Shown: positions 26,609 to 35,590 of the stretch, piece after piece
Layout: each line of letters begins with the position of its first letter
Numbering within the stretch: the stretch's first letter is position 1
Source: Sandaracinobacteroides sp039808025
Lineage (GTDB): Bacteria > Pseudomonadota > Alphaproteobacteria > Sphingomonadales > Sphingomonadaceae
Length of the DNA: 64,000 nucleotides
NCBI GenBank assembly: GCA_039808025.1
Contig: JBDHSK010000009.1
Span: 87,412 to 151,411, forward strand
Direction of reading: 5' to 3'
The notes under the pieces: generated by a model
What the model saw: only the letters and a program-made list of their open reading frames with translations
The model's database searches: none
What the model was told of the DNA's origin: nothing
Made by a program: the position numbers and the translations under genes

Positions 26609-28879
26609 TCAATCGATGGCGATGGCGTTGGCTCTGGCAAAACCGGCAAGCTCGTGGCGGATGTTGATGTGCGGCGTATCGAGCCATCCCGCCATCAGTT
26701 GCTGAACGGCGCCGATGTCTGCTGACCGGATCATCGCCTTTACCGGTCCGATGGCAGCGGGCGTGATCGACAGGCGCCTGATCCCCAGTGACAGCAGGGC
26801 GAGCGCTTCCAGCGGCCGGCCACCCATTTCACCGCAGACGCTCAGCGTAACGTCGTGGCCCGCGCATTCGTTGACGATGCCGCGAATGAACCGCAGCACA
26901 CCACGCGACAGCCAGTCGTAGCGGTTGGCAAGGTGAGGGTTGCCGCGGTCAGCCGCCAGCAGGAACTGGGTGAGATCGTTGGTGCCGATCGACAGAAAAT
27001 CGAGCTGCGGAAGCAGTTCGTCGAGTGTCATCGCCAGTGCCGGCACCTCGAGCATGGCGCCGAAACGCACATCGGTGGCGTGCGGAATACCGGCAGCCGC
27101 CAGCTTCGCCTTGCGGTCCTCGACGATGGCGCGGGCCTGCTCGTATTCCCACGGTTCGGCAACCATCGGGAACATCAGGTGCAGCGTGCGGCCCGCTGCT
27201 GCCTGCAGCAGAGCGCGCGCCTGTGCTGCCATCAGGCCACTGCGCGAGAGTGCCAGCCGCAGCGCCCGCCAGCCCATGGCCGGGTTCTCCTCGCGGCCTT
27301 CCATGCGATCGACATAGGGGACGATCTTGTCGCCGCCGATATCGACGGTGCGGAACACCACCGGCCGGTCGGCGGCTGCCGCCAGCACATCACGGTAGAG
27401 GGCAATCTGGCGGCCGATGCGGGGCAGGGTGGCAGAGACCAGGAACTGGAACTCGGTGCGGAACAGGCCGATCCCGTCGGCGTTGGTGAGGTCAAGTGCA
27501 GGCAGGTCGGATGTCAGCGCCGCATTCATCATAAGGGTGATGCGGGTTCCGTCCAGGCTCTGGGCCGGCAGGTCTCGCAGCTTGTCATACTCGGCCTGCC
27601 GTCTGGCCCGCAGGTTCATCTGCGCCTGATAGCCCGCCAGCACAGCTGGCGCCGGACGCACGAACAAGGCGCCCGCACCCCCGTCGAGCAACAGCGGATC
27701 GCCCTCGCTGACCTGCTGGCGCAGGTTGCGCAACCGCCCCAGCAGCGGCACGCCCATGGCACGCGCCAATATGGTGACGTGCGACGTCAGCGATCCTTCC
27801 TCCAGCGCCACCCCCTTCAGGTACCGGCGGTCATACTCCAGCAGTTCGGCTGGCCCGAGATTGCGGGCGATCAGGATCGAATCTTCGGCAAGGCCTTGTT
27901 TGGCCGCCGTTTCGCCGGCGCCTGCCACCACCCGGATCAGCCGGTTGGACAGATCTTCGAGGTCGTGGAGGCGTTCGCGCAGATAGGGGTCGGCGGCCGA
28001 ACCGAGCTTGATGCGCTGGGCCTGGGCGACGGCCTCGATGGCAGCTTCAGCGGTCAGGCCGCCGTCGATCCCGTCGTGAATCCTTTGCGCCCACCCGGCA
28101 TCGAGGGCGAACATCTTGTAGGTTTCCAGGATTTCATGATGGTCGCCCGGGCCGGCGAACTCAGCGCGCGACACCATCTGGTCGATCTCGTCGCGCATCC
28201 GCTGGAACGCACTGTTGAGACGCTCGTGCTCGGCCTCGGGATTCTCGGCGACCGAACGGGTGATTACCACCCGCGGCTCGTGAAATACTGCCACCCCGCG
28301 CGCCAGCCCGTCGACGATGCGCATGCCGCCAAGGCGCAACGGTGTGGTGTCACGCGGGGGTTTCGGGGCGTTTTCTGCGGCGTCGACCAGCCCGGCAGCA
28401 GCAATCAGCTCGGCCAGCACCATGGCGACCGTTTGCAGGGCCTCGATCTCGATGTCGGCATATTCGCGGGGCTGGCGATGCTGTACTGCCAGCACCCCGA
28501 TCACCCGTTCGCGGCGAATAATGGGGACGCCGGCAAAGCTGTGAAAATGTTCTTCGCCGGTTTCCGGGCGATAGGCAAAGCGCGGATGCCTGCTGGCTTC
28601 GGCCAGAGTCAGCGGGGCGCGCGTTTCGGCAATGGTTCCCACCAGCCCCTGGCCGATGGCCAGACGGGTGACATGAACCGCTTGCTGCTTCAGCCCGCGG
28701 GTGGCGAACAGCTCGAGCATGCCATCGCGCAACAGATAGATCGACGCAACTTCCGACCCCAGCGCATCGGCAATCAGGTTGGCGACCAGCCCCAGCTTGG
28801 TCTGGGTAGGGGTGCGGGCCGCCATGATGTCGTGCAGGCGACGCAGCAGTTCGCGGGCCCCGCCAGTCCGTGTTGACAT
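26609..28879 (-). CDS. ptsP: Phosphoenolpyruvate--protein phosphotransferase PtsP (enzyme I Ntr)
   Basis: First component of the nitrogen-related PTS, passing phosphate from PEP to NPr. The 756-residue protein has an N-terminal GAF domain (about residues 20-155), then the enzyme I modules. The phosphorylated histidine is in GSLTSHVTILARAMG (His about 367). The PEP-binding barrel shows LFRTEFQFL, RTVDIGGDKIVPY, FGAMLEVPA, DFLSIGTNDLTQF and CGEMGGRPLEALALL. Its start overlaps the nitronate monooxygenase stop (TGATG), so it is co-translated with that gene and lysC. Confidence 0.95.
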   Translation of the reverse strand: MSTRTGGARELLRRLHDIMAARTPTQTKLGLVANLIADALGSEVASIYLLRDGMLELFATRGLKQQAVHVTRLAIGQGLVGTIAETRAPLTLAEASRHPRFAYRPETGEEHFHSFAGVPIIRRERVIGVLAVQHRQPREYADIEIEALQTVAMVLAELIAAAGLVDAAENAPKPPRDTTPLRLGGMRIVDGLARGVAVFHEPRVVITRSVAENPEAEHERLNSAFQRMRDEIDQMVSRAEFAGPGDHHEILETYKMFALDAGWAQRIHDGIDGGLTAEAAIEAVAQAQRIKLGSAADPYLRERLHDLEDLSNRLIRVVAGAGETAAKQGLAEDSILIARNLGPAELLEYDRRYLKGVALEEGSLTSHVTILARAMGVPLLGRLRNLRQQVSEGDPLLLDGGAGALFVRPAPAVLAGYQAQMNLRARRQAEYDKLRDLPAQSLDGTRITLMMNAALTSDLPALDLTNADGIGLFRTEFQFLVSATLPRIGRQIALYRDVLAAAADRPVVFRTVDIGGDKIVPYVDRMEGREENPAMGWRALRLALSRSGLMAAQARALLQAAAGRTLHLMFPMVAEPWEYEQARAIVEDRKAKLAAAGIPHATDVRFGAMLEVPALAMTLDELLPQLDFLSIGTNDLTQFLLAADRGNPHLANRYDWLSRGVLRFIRGIVNECAGHDVTLSVCGEMGGRPLEALALLSLGIRRLSITPAAIGPVKAMIRSADIGAVQQLMAGWLDTPHINIRHELAGFARANAIAID

Positions 28880-29892
28880 CAGCGACTGCTCCGATGCGCC
28901 AGAACCATTTCCGCCTCGGCGATCAACCCGCCGATGATGGCGCTGACCGGTTCCTCGGCCGTTACCATGCCCACCGATTGCCCGGCCATGACCGAGCCAT
29001 TCTCGACATCACCGTCGATCACGGCCCGGCGCAGCGCCCCCGCCCAGTAGTGCTCGATCTCGAGCTGGGCATCGGCAAGCGCAACCGTGCCCGCCTCCAG
29101 ACGGGCGACCATCTCGCGCTGTTTGGCTGCAAAGGCCTCGGAGGCGGCGTTCCTGAGGGCGCGCACCGGGATCACCGGCAGGCGCGGGTCGATCTGCACT
29201 GAAGGTTGTGCTTCGCGGGCGGCGGCCCGCAGAAAGGCCTTCTTGAAGTTGGGGTGGGCAATCGATTCGGTGGCGGCAGCAAAGCGGGTACCCAGCTGAA
29301 CGCCGGCGGCCCCCATTTCGACAAAGGCGGCAATCGCCGCCCCCCGCCCGATGCCGCCGGCCGCAAAAATGGTGGCGTCGGGCAGGTTGGGAAGCACTTC
29401 CTGCGCCAGCACGTTAAGGCTGACGGGACCGATGTGCCCGCCGGCTTCCGACCCTTCGATGACCAGCGCATCGACGCCCGAGCGCAGCAGCTTGCGGGCA
29501 AAGGCAAGGTTGGGGGCAAAGGCCATCACCTTGGCGAAGTCGCGGATGGCGGCGATCGCCGGGGCGGGTGGCAGGCCGCCCGCCAGAGCCACATGGCTGA
29601 CACCGGCGCCCTTGCATACCGCGATCAGCTCCATCAGCTGCGGGTGCATGGTGATGAGGTTGACTCCGAAAGGCTTGCCGGTCAGCGCCTGGGTGCCGGC
29701 GATCTCGGCCTCAAGGAGGGCAAGAGTCATGGCGCCGCAGGCCAGCACTCCGAAGCCGCCGGCCTCAGAAATGGCCGATACCAGGTGGCGTTCGGAAACC
29801 CAGCTCATGGCACCTGCCATTATGGCATGGCGGGTGCCGAGGAAGGCGCGACCCTTGGCCGTAAGAGCGTCGAGGCGCGGCGTATCACTCAT
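28879..29892 (-). CDS. Nitronate monooxygenase family flavoprotein
   Basis: FMN-dependent TIM-barrel enzyme of 337 residues from the ATG at 29892, which overlaps the lysC stop by eight bases. Features are ISEAGGFGVLACGAMT near the N-terminus, FGVNLITMHPQL, VIEGSEAGGHIGPVS (about residue 155) and AAGGIGRGAAIAAFVEMGAAGVQLGTRF (FMN phosphate loop, about 185-212; quoted in part elsewhere as AAGGIGRG). Relatives oxidise nitronates or act as enoyl reductases, and the physiological substrate is unclear. It is translationally linked to lysC and ptsP. Confidence 0.85.
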   Translation of the reverse strand: MSDTPRLDALTAKGRAFLGTRHAIMAGAMSWVSERHLVSAISEAGGFGVLACGAMTLALLEAEIAGTQALTGKPFGVNLITMHPQLMELIAVCKGAGVSHVALAGGLPPAPAIAAIRDFAKVMAFAPNLAFARKLLRSGVDALVIEGSEAGGHIGPVSLNVLAQEVLPNLPDATIFAAGGIGRGAAIAAFVEMGAAGVQLGTRFAAATESIAHPNFKKAFLRAAAREAQPSVQIDPRLPVIPVRALRNAASEAFAAKQREMVARLEAGTVALADAQLEIEHYWAGALRRAVIDGDVENGSVMAGQSVGMVTAEEPVSAIIGGLIAEAEMVLAHRSSR

Positions 29893-31111
29893 AGGGGGCA
29901 TCCAGACCATAGGCGGTGTGCAGAACCCGCACCGCCAGTTCGAGATACTCTTCGGCGATCAGCACCGATACCTTGATCTCGGAGGTGGTGATGGCGAGGA
30001 TGTTGATGCCGCGTCCGGCCAGCGCCCGGAACATGGTGGCGGCAACGCCTGCGTGGCTGCGCATGCCCACCCCAACCACCGAGATTTTCACCACCTGATC
30101 GTTGGTATCGACCCGGGCGTAGCCGATCTTCTCGCGCAGTTCTTCAAGGGTGGCGCGGGCGCGGGCGAGATCGGGGCGGGGCACGGTGAAGGTGACGTCG
30201 GTCGACAGTCCGTCAGAGGCGATGTTCTGCACGATCATGTCGACGTTGATGTTGGCATCGGCCAGCGGGCCAAAGATGGTGGCGACGACACCGGGCTGGT
30301 CGGGGACCCCCACGACCGTCAGCTTGGCCTCGTTGCGATCATAGGCAACGCCGGCGATCAGTTCCTGTTCCATGACTTCATCCTCATCGACGACCAGTGT
30401 GCCGGGGGCGTCGGAAAAACTCGACAGCACCTGCAGGCGGACTTTTTCCTTCATCGCAAGCTCGACCGAGCGGGTCTGCAGCACCTTGGCGCCCACCGAG
30501 GCGAGCTCAAGCATTTCCTCGTAGGTGATGAGGCCGAGCTTGCGGGCGCGCGGCACGATGCGCGGATCGGTGGTGAATACGCCTTCGACATCGGTATAGA
30601 TGTCGCAGCGGTCGGCGCCGACGGCGGCCGCTACGGCCACGGCCGAAGTATCCGAGCCGCCACGCCCCAGTGTCGAGATGCGCTGGTCGGGGCTGACACC
30701 CTGAAAACCGGGGATCACGGCCACTTCGCCCGATTCCAGCGCGGCCACCAACCGGTCGGTTGCGATATGCTCGATCCGGGCCTTCGCATGGCCTTCCGAC
30801 GTGGTGATCGGGATCTGCCAGCCCAGCCACGACCGCGCCCTGAGGCCCAGGGCCTGCAAGGCAATGGCGAGCAGGCCGGAGGTCACCTGCTCTCCCGAGG
30901 CGACGACCGAATCATATTCGGCCGGGTCGGCAAGTGGTGAGGCTTCGCGGCAGAAGTTGACGAGCCGGTCGGTTTCACCGGCCATGGCTGAGACGACTAC
31001 CGCAACACGGTTGCCTGCGTCGACCTCGCGTTTGACGCGGTTGGCGACTTCGCGGATTCGCTCGATGCCTGCCATCGAGGTGCCGCCAAACTTCATTACA
31101 ATGCGTGCCAT
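29885..31111 (-). CDS. lysC: Aspartate kinase
   Basis: Phosphorylates aspartate at the entry to lysine, threonine, methionine and diaminopimelate synthesis. The 408-residue form starts MARIVMKFGGTSMAG at the ATG 31111. Further motifs are VVVSAMAGETDRL, GRGGSDTSAVAVAAA (about 150), DIYTDVEGVFTTDPRIV and two C-terminal ACT domains (from about residue 265) for feedback control by lysine and/or threonine. It is a monofunctional kinase, without a homoserine dehydrogenase domain. Confidence 0.95.
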   Translation of the reverse strand: MARIVMKFGGTSMAGIERIREVANRVKREVDAGNRVAVVVSAMAGETDRLVNFCREASPLADPAEYDSVVASGEQVTSGLLAIALQALGLRARSWLGWQIPITTSEGHAKARIEHIATDRLVAALESGEVAVIPGFQGVSPDQRISTLGRGGSDTSAVAVAAAVGADRCDIYTDVEGVFTTDPRIVPRARKLGLITYEEMLELASVGAKVLQTRSVELAMKEKVRLQVLSSFSDAPGTLVVDEDEVMEQELIAGVAYDRNEAKLTVVGVPDQPGVVATIFGPLADANINVDMIVQNIASDGLSTDVTFTVPRPDLARARATLEELREKIGYARVDTNDQVVKISVVGVGMRSHAGVAATMFRALAGRGINILAITTSEIKVSVLIAEEYLELAVRVLHTAYGLDAPYE

Positions 31112-31229
31112 GTGATTCCGGTGTTGCGGATGCAGGAATATGTGTGCGCGCCCTTTACGGACGGGGGGCGGTGCTGGCAACCACCGCCTGCCTTTACAGC
31201 GGCGATTTGTTTCAGTATCGCTGGAACAG

Positions 31230-31277
31230 ATGGAGACCCGTTCGCCTCTTGCCCTGCTGCGACTTACGCGCCCTTAG
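31230..31277 (+). CDS. Candidate leucine-rich leader peptide of leuA
   Basis: ATG at 31230 opens a 15-codon frame, METRSPLALLRLTRP, ending TAG at 31275. Four of the 15 codons are leucine (CTT, CTG, CTG, CTT), clustered in the second half, and the frame lies 128 bases before leuA. Downstream sequence can pair (gcgccctTAGGCGC and GCCGtGGG with CCCCGGC around 31290-31315). This is what a ribosome-mediated leucine attenuator would look like, but there is no clear U-run, and the upstream ribosome-binding site (GGAA) is modest. Confidence 0.4.
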   Translation: METRSPLALLRLTRP

Positions 31278-31405
31278 GCGCGTGGTGCTTGCCGTGGGCC
31301 GAGGACCCCGGCAGGATTTGAACAGCGTCTGAGGGGTAGCGACCACTTCCTTGCCAGCATATACTGTGGCGGTACTTCTCCGCCCTTCATCCAGGCAGAT
31401 CAACC

Positions 31406-32938
31406 ATGTCCGACCGTATCCTGATCTTTGACACCACCTTGCGCGATGGCGAACAGTCCCCCGGCTGCTCGATGAACCTCGAAGAGAAACTGCGGGTGGC
31501 AGCCCAGCTGGAGGCGCTGGGTGTCGACATCATCGAGGCCGGCTTTGCCATTGCCTCTGAGGGTGATTTCGAGGCGGTGCAGGCCGTTTCCAGGCAGGCA
31601 GAGAAGGCGATCATCGCCAGCCTCGCCCGGGCGGCGCGCGCCGACATCGAGCGGGCGGCTGCCGCCCTCAAGGGTGCGAAACGGCCGCGCATTCACACCT
31701 TTATCGCCACTTCACCGCTGCACATGCGGGTGAAGCTGAACAAATCTCCCGAACAGGTGCTGGAATCAATCCGTGAAAGCGTGTCGCTGGCTCGCAGCCT
31801 GGTCGATGATGTCGAATGGTCGGCAGAAGACGCCACCCGTTCCGAGCCCGACTTTCTCGCCCGCGCCATTGAAACGGCGATCACGGCCGGAGCCACCACC
31901 ATCAACCTGCCCGATACCGTCGGCTATGCCACGCCTGAAACCTATGGCGCCATGTTCCGCGACATGATCGGCAGGGTGCCCAATGCCGACAAGGCTGTGT
32001 TTTCAACCCACTGCCACAATGACCTGGGGCTGGCAGTCGCCAACAGTCTGGCGGCAGTGATGGCAGGCGCCCGGCAGGTGGAATCGACGATCAACGGCAT
32101 CGGCGAACGCGCCGGCAATGCCGCTGTTGAAGAACTGGCAATGGCGCTCAGGGTGCGCCGCGACGTGCTGCCCTATGAAACCGCGATCGTCTCGACCGAG
32201 ATCACCCGGTCCAGCCGGCTGGTGTCGGCGGTAACCGGCATGCAGGTGCAGGCCAACAAGGCGATCGTCGGTGCCAACGCCTTTGCCCACGAAAGCGGCA
32301 TTCACCAGGACGGCATGCTGAAAGACAGCTCGACCTACGAGATCATGACGCCGGAATCGGTGGGGCAGGGCCATTCGGCACTGGTGCTGGGCAAACACTC
32401 CGGCCGCGCCGCTTTCCGCGACAAGCTGGAACAACTGGGCTACACCCTCTCTGAGAACGAGTTTCTTGATGCCTTCCATCGGTTCAAGGCGCTGGCCGAT
32501 GCCAAGAAGCAGGTGTTCGACGAGGACGTGATCGCCCTTGTCGATGATGAGGTGATCCGGGGCCATGATCGCATTCAGGTGCGCGAAGTCGAGGTATATT
32601 GCGGATCGACCGGGCCACAGCGCGCCATCGTCACGCTGGAAGTCGATGGTGAGGAAGTGACAGCGGCGACACGCGGGAACGGGCCGGTCGATGCGTTGTT
32701 CAACGCCATCCGCAAGCTGGTGCCTCACGAAGAGGCGGTGTTGCAGCTGTATCAGGTTTCGGCGGTGACGATGGGCACCGATGCGCAGGGCGATGTGATG
32801 GTGATTCTGGCGGAAAACGGGCGAACGGCGCGCGGCGTCGGCACCCATAACGACACGCTGGTTGCCTCGGCCAAGGCCTATGTGAATGCCCTTAACAAGC
32901 TGATCATGAAGCGCGGCCGATCAGCTCTTGCCGCCTGA
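31406..32938 (+). CDS. leuA: 2-isopropylmalate synthase
   Basis: Commits 2-ketoisovalerate and acetyl-CoA to leucine synthesis. The 510-residue protein has the DRE-TIM barrel signature at its start (ILIFDTTLRDGEQSPGC), STHCHNDLGLAVANSLAAV (metal ligands, about residue 200), NGIGERAGNAAVEELAMAL and HESGIHQDGMLK. The C-terminal LeuA allosteric domain (about 390-500) is the leucine feedback sensor. A possible leader peptide precedes it. Confidence 0.95.
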   Translation: MSDRILIFDTTLRDGEQSPGCSMNLEEKLRVAAQLEALGVDIIEAGFAIASEGDFEAVQAVSRQAEKAIIASLARAARADIERAAAALKGAKRPRIHTFIATSPLHMRVKLNKSPEQVLESIRESVSLARSLVDDVEWSAEDATRSEPDFLARAIETAITAGATTINLPDTVGYATPETYGAMFRDMIGRVPNADKAVFSTHCHNDLGLAVANSLAAVMAGARQVESTINGIGERAGNAAVEELAMALRVRRDVLPYETAIVSTEITRSSRLVSAVTGMQVQANKAIVGANAFAHESGIHQDGMLKDSSTYEIMTPESVGQGHSALVLGKHSGRAAFRDKLEQLGYTLSENEFLDAFHRFKALADAKKQVFDEDVIALVDDEVIRGHDRIQVREVEVYCGSTGPQRAIVTLEVDGEEVTAATRGNGPVDALFNAIRKLVPHEEAVLQLYQVSAVTMGTDAQGDVMVILAENGRTARGVGTHNDTLVASAKAYVNALNKLIMKRGRSALAA

Positions 32939-33010
32939 CAAGCGCTGGGGCATGCAGGGAATATGCCCTGCGGCAATGGTGGCCGCAGGGTGGTTCCTGA
33001 AGGGGTGACA

Positions 33011-33532
33011 ATGGCTTTTTCGCTGTACGATGCAACGGTTCCGACATTCATCCAGATGCTGGGCGGCCTCGCCACGGTGCTCGACAAGGGCCGCGCGTTC
33101 GCCGCGGAAAAAGGGCTTGCCGAGGCAGACGTCATGAAGGCCTGCCTGGCACCCGACATGTTCCCCCTCAATGTGCAGGTGGGGCAGGCGGTGCATCACG
33201 CACTGGGGAGTCTCGAAGGGGTCGCCGCCGGCCAGTTTTCCCCGAGCATGGAACCGGTACCTGCCGATTTTGCCGGCCTCAGGGCGCTGATCGATGACGC
33301 GATCGAGCGGTTGAAGGTAGTGGCGCCTGCCGAAGTGAACCTGCTGGAAGGCAAGGAGTGCGCCTTTGTATTCCGGGAATACCGGCTGCCTTATAAGGGG
33401 GCCGATTTCTTCACTTCGTTCACACTGCCCAATTTTTATTTCCACGTGACAACGGCTTACGATATTTTGCGCCACATTGGCGTGAACATTGGCAAGCGGG
33501 AATATCTGGGGGCAACCCGAACCAGCGCCTGA
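33011..33532 (+). CDS. DUF1993-family protein
   Basis: A 173-residue soluble protein from the ATG at 33011 (AAGGGGTGACA upstream). It begins MAFSLYDATVPTFIQMLGGL and ends with FFTSFTLPNFYFHVTTAYDI, then LRHIGVNIGKREYLG, the hallmark of DUF1993, a DinB-like helical bundle. No catalytic role is established for the family. It is convergent with the DUF2218 gene. Confidence 0.85.
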   Translation: MAFSLYDATVPTFIQMLGGLATVLDKGRAFAAEKGLAEADVMKACLAPDMFPLNVQVGQAVHHALGSLEGVAAGQFSPSMEPVPADFAGLRALIDDAIERLKVVAPAEVNLLEGKECAFVFREYRLPYKGADFFTSFTLPNFYFHVTTAYDILRHIGVNIGKREYLGATRTSA

Positions 33533-33544
33533 GCGCGCCCGGCG

Positions 33545-33868
33545 TCAGGGCGCGTCCTGCCAGTGAAAGCCCAGTGGAGCCTCGCGGAAGGCAAAACGGT
33601 CGAGGTGGTTGGCAAGCGCTGTCTTCAGCGCTGCCAGCTGGCCGTCCTCGCTGGCTTCGATCCGTGCCAGCAGCGCGTCGGTGCCGACAGTCAGCGTGAT
33701 GATGGCATCACCCGCCCAGTTGGCGCCGCGTGCATCATAGGGGAAGCGGATGGTGGCGTGGTCGGCGTTATAGCTGACATAAAGATTGTGGCTCCAGTGT
33801 TTGCATAACTGCTGAAGATAGCGGCTGCCGTTGGCGGTTGCGACGCGGGCCTCTGAGATTACCGGCAC
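33545..33868 (-). CDS. DUF2218-family protein
   Basis: A 107-residue protein. SEARVATANGSRYLQQLCKH near the N-terminus, then HWSHNLYVSYNADHATIRFP and the acidic ARIEASEDGQLAALKTALA match DUF2218, which is often found beside iron-uptake or siderophore genes. No such neighbour is seen here. Its function is unknown. Confidence 0.85.
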   Translation of the reverse strand: MPVISEARVATANGSRYLQQLCKHWSHNLYVSYNADHATIRFPYDARGANWAGDAIITLTVGTDALLARIEASEDGQLAALKTALANHLDRFAFREAPLGFHWQDAP

Positions 33869-34031
33869 GAAAATGTTCCTGTGTTGGGGTGGTTCGTATC
33901 GGTGGGCAGGTAGGGTGGTTGTGCCATAGGTTCAAGATTCACGCTTCGGCGGCATCCAGACTGTTCTTTCGTCTTGTCAATTTCCCCTACAGACGCTTGC
34001 ATGCACAAAATCAAAAGCTTGGGGAGCAATC

Positions 34032-35561
34032 ATGCCCGAATCACTGAAGATGGAACGTCGCCAACTGATGACGGGGGCAGCTGCCCTGACAGCTGCCCTG
34101 TCGGTATCCGTGGCAAAGCCGGCTTTGGCGGCCGGTGTCGACAAGGCGCTGGAGAAGGCGGTTGCCGCCAATCATGATCAGGCGGTGCAGCGACTGAAAG
34201 ACTGGATCGCCCTGCCATCGATCGCAGCCGAAGGGCGCAACATGCCCGAGGGGGCCGCCTATATGGAGCAATTGCTGCGCGACGCCGGATTCCAGATGGT
34301 GAAGCAGGTGCCGACCAGCGGCTACCCGGTGGTGTTTGGCACCCTCGATGCCGGAGCAAGGAAAACCCTGGCCATCTATTTCATGTATGATGTCAAGCAG
34401 TTCGATCCGGCTGAATGGCAGTATCCGCCGCTGGAAGGGCGACTGGTCGACAAGCCGGGTGTCGGCAAGGTGATGTATGGCCGGGGCGCCACCAATCAGA
34501 AGGGCCCCGAGGCGGCGTTTCTGGCGGCGCTGCATGCTTTCAAGACGGCGGGGAAGAAGCTGCCGGTCAACCTGGTGCTGGTGGCCGAAGGCGAGGAGGA
34601 AATCGCCTCGCCCCACTTCCACGAGGCCATCGCCCAGCCGGACGTATTCAATGCCCTGAAGAGATCGGTTGGGATCATCATTCCGGCTGGTTGGCAATCG
34701 CTGTCGGATGGGGGCGTATCGATCAACCTCGGTGCCAAAGGATCGGTGGAGTTCGAGCTGACCTCTTCAGGCGAGACATGGGGTCGCGGGCCCAAGCACG
34801 ACATCCATTCCAGCCAGTATGCACGGGTCGACAGCCCGGCGTGGCGGCTGGTGAAGGCGCTGGATACGCTGGTGGCCGATGATGGCGTCACGCCCGCGAT
34901 CGACGGGTTCATGGAGAATGTGCGGCCGCTGACACCGCGTGAGCGGGAATTGATCGCCCAGTCAGCCAGGGCGATGAGCGAAGCGGAAGCCAAGCGGGCG
35001 CTGGGGGTGGAGCACTGGATCAACGACATGACGTGGGAACAGTCGCTGGAGCGGCTGGCGGCGATGCCAACCGTCAATATCCAGGGGCTGGTGGGCGGTT
35101 ATACCGGGCCGGGGGGCAAAACCATTCTGCCCGCGAAGGCCACCGCCAAGCTTGAGTTCCGGCTGGTGCCTGACCAGACGCGGGCTGAAGCAGAAAAAAA
35201 GCTGCGGGATCATCTGGATGCCCATGGTTTCAAAGATATCGAGGTAAAGGTGACGGGTGGCTATGGCCCCACCGAAACCGCCGAAAACAGCGCCCTCATC
35301 AAGGCCGAACGGGCAGTTTATGAACGTGCGGGCGTTCCGGTAACCGTCTATCCGCGCCTTGCCGGTTCGTGGCCGGGGGTGGTGTTCACGGCGCCGCCGC
35401 TCAGCCTTCCGGCCGGGCAGTTCGGGCTGGGCCATGGTGATGGTGCCCATGCGCCCAATGAATATTTCCTGATCGACAGCACCAACCCCAAGGTGCGCGG
35501 AATCGATGGCGCCACCCTTGGCTATATCGATTTCCTCTACCAGATCGCCGCCACTGGCTGA
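34032..35561 (+). CDS. M20-like peptidase family protein with altered metal ligands
   Basis: A 509-residue exported protein. The N-terminus MERRQLMTGAAALTAAL (after six residues) is a twin-arginine signal, so it is folded and exported by Tat. The body is an M20 dipeptidase-like fold: YFMYDVKQFDPAEWQYPP (about 119), YGRGATNQKGPEAAFLAAL (about 154), VLVAEGEEEIASPHF (about 184) and a late GHGDGAHAPNEYF. In active relatives the first two segments read HYDVQP and GRGASDDKG; here His is Met and the bridging Asp positions are Asn and Gln. It is therefore either a specialised subfamily or inactive as a dinuclear zinc enzyme. It stands upstream of dsbD with about 30 bases between. Confidence 0.75.
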   Translation: MPESLKMERRQLMTGAAALTAALSVSVAKPALAAGVDKALEKAVAANHDQAVQRLKDWIALPSIAAEGRNMPEGAAYMEQLLRDAGFQMVKQVPTSGYPVVFGTLDAGARKTLAIYFMYDVKQFDPAEWQYPPLEGRLVDKPGVGKVMYGRGATNQKGPEAAFLAALHAFKTAGKKLPVNLVLVAEGEEEIASPHFHEAIAQPDVFNALKRSVGIIIPAGWQSLSDGGVSINLGAKGSVEFELTSSGETWGRGPKHDIHSSQYARVDSPAWRLVKALDTLVADDGVTPAIDGFMENVRPLTPRERELIAQSARAMSEAEAKRALGVEHWINDMTWEQSLERLAAMPTVNIQGLVGGYTGPGGKTILPAKATAKLEFRLVPDQTRAEAEKKLRDHLDAHGFKDIEVKVTGGYGPTETAENSALIKAERAVYERAGVPVTVYPRLAGSWPGVVFTAPPLSLPAGQFGLGHGDGAHAPNEYFLIDSTNPKVRGIDGATLGYIDFLYQIAATG

Positions 35562-35590
35562 TTGCGGCCAACATCGCTAAGGAAGCTGCG

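Noticed and set aside
26855..28876. 673-codon plus-strand frame opposite ptsP
   Set aside because: Shadow of a clear PtsP gene, with no recognisable domain.
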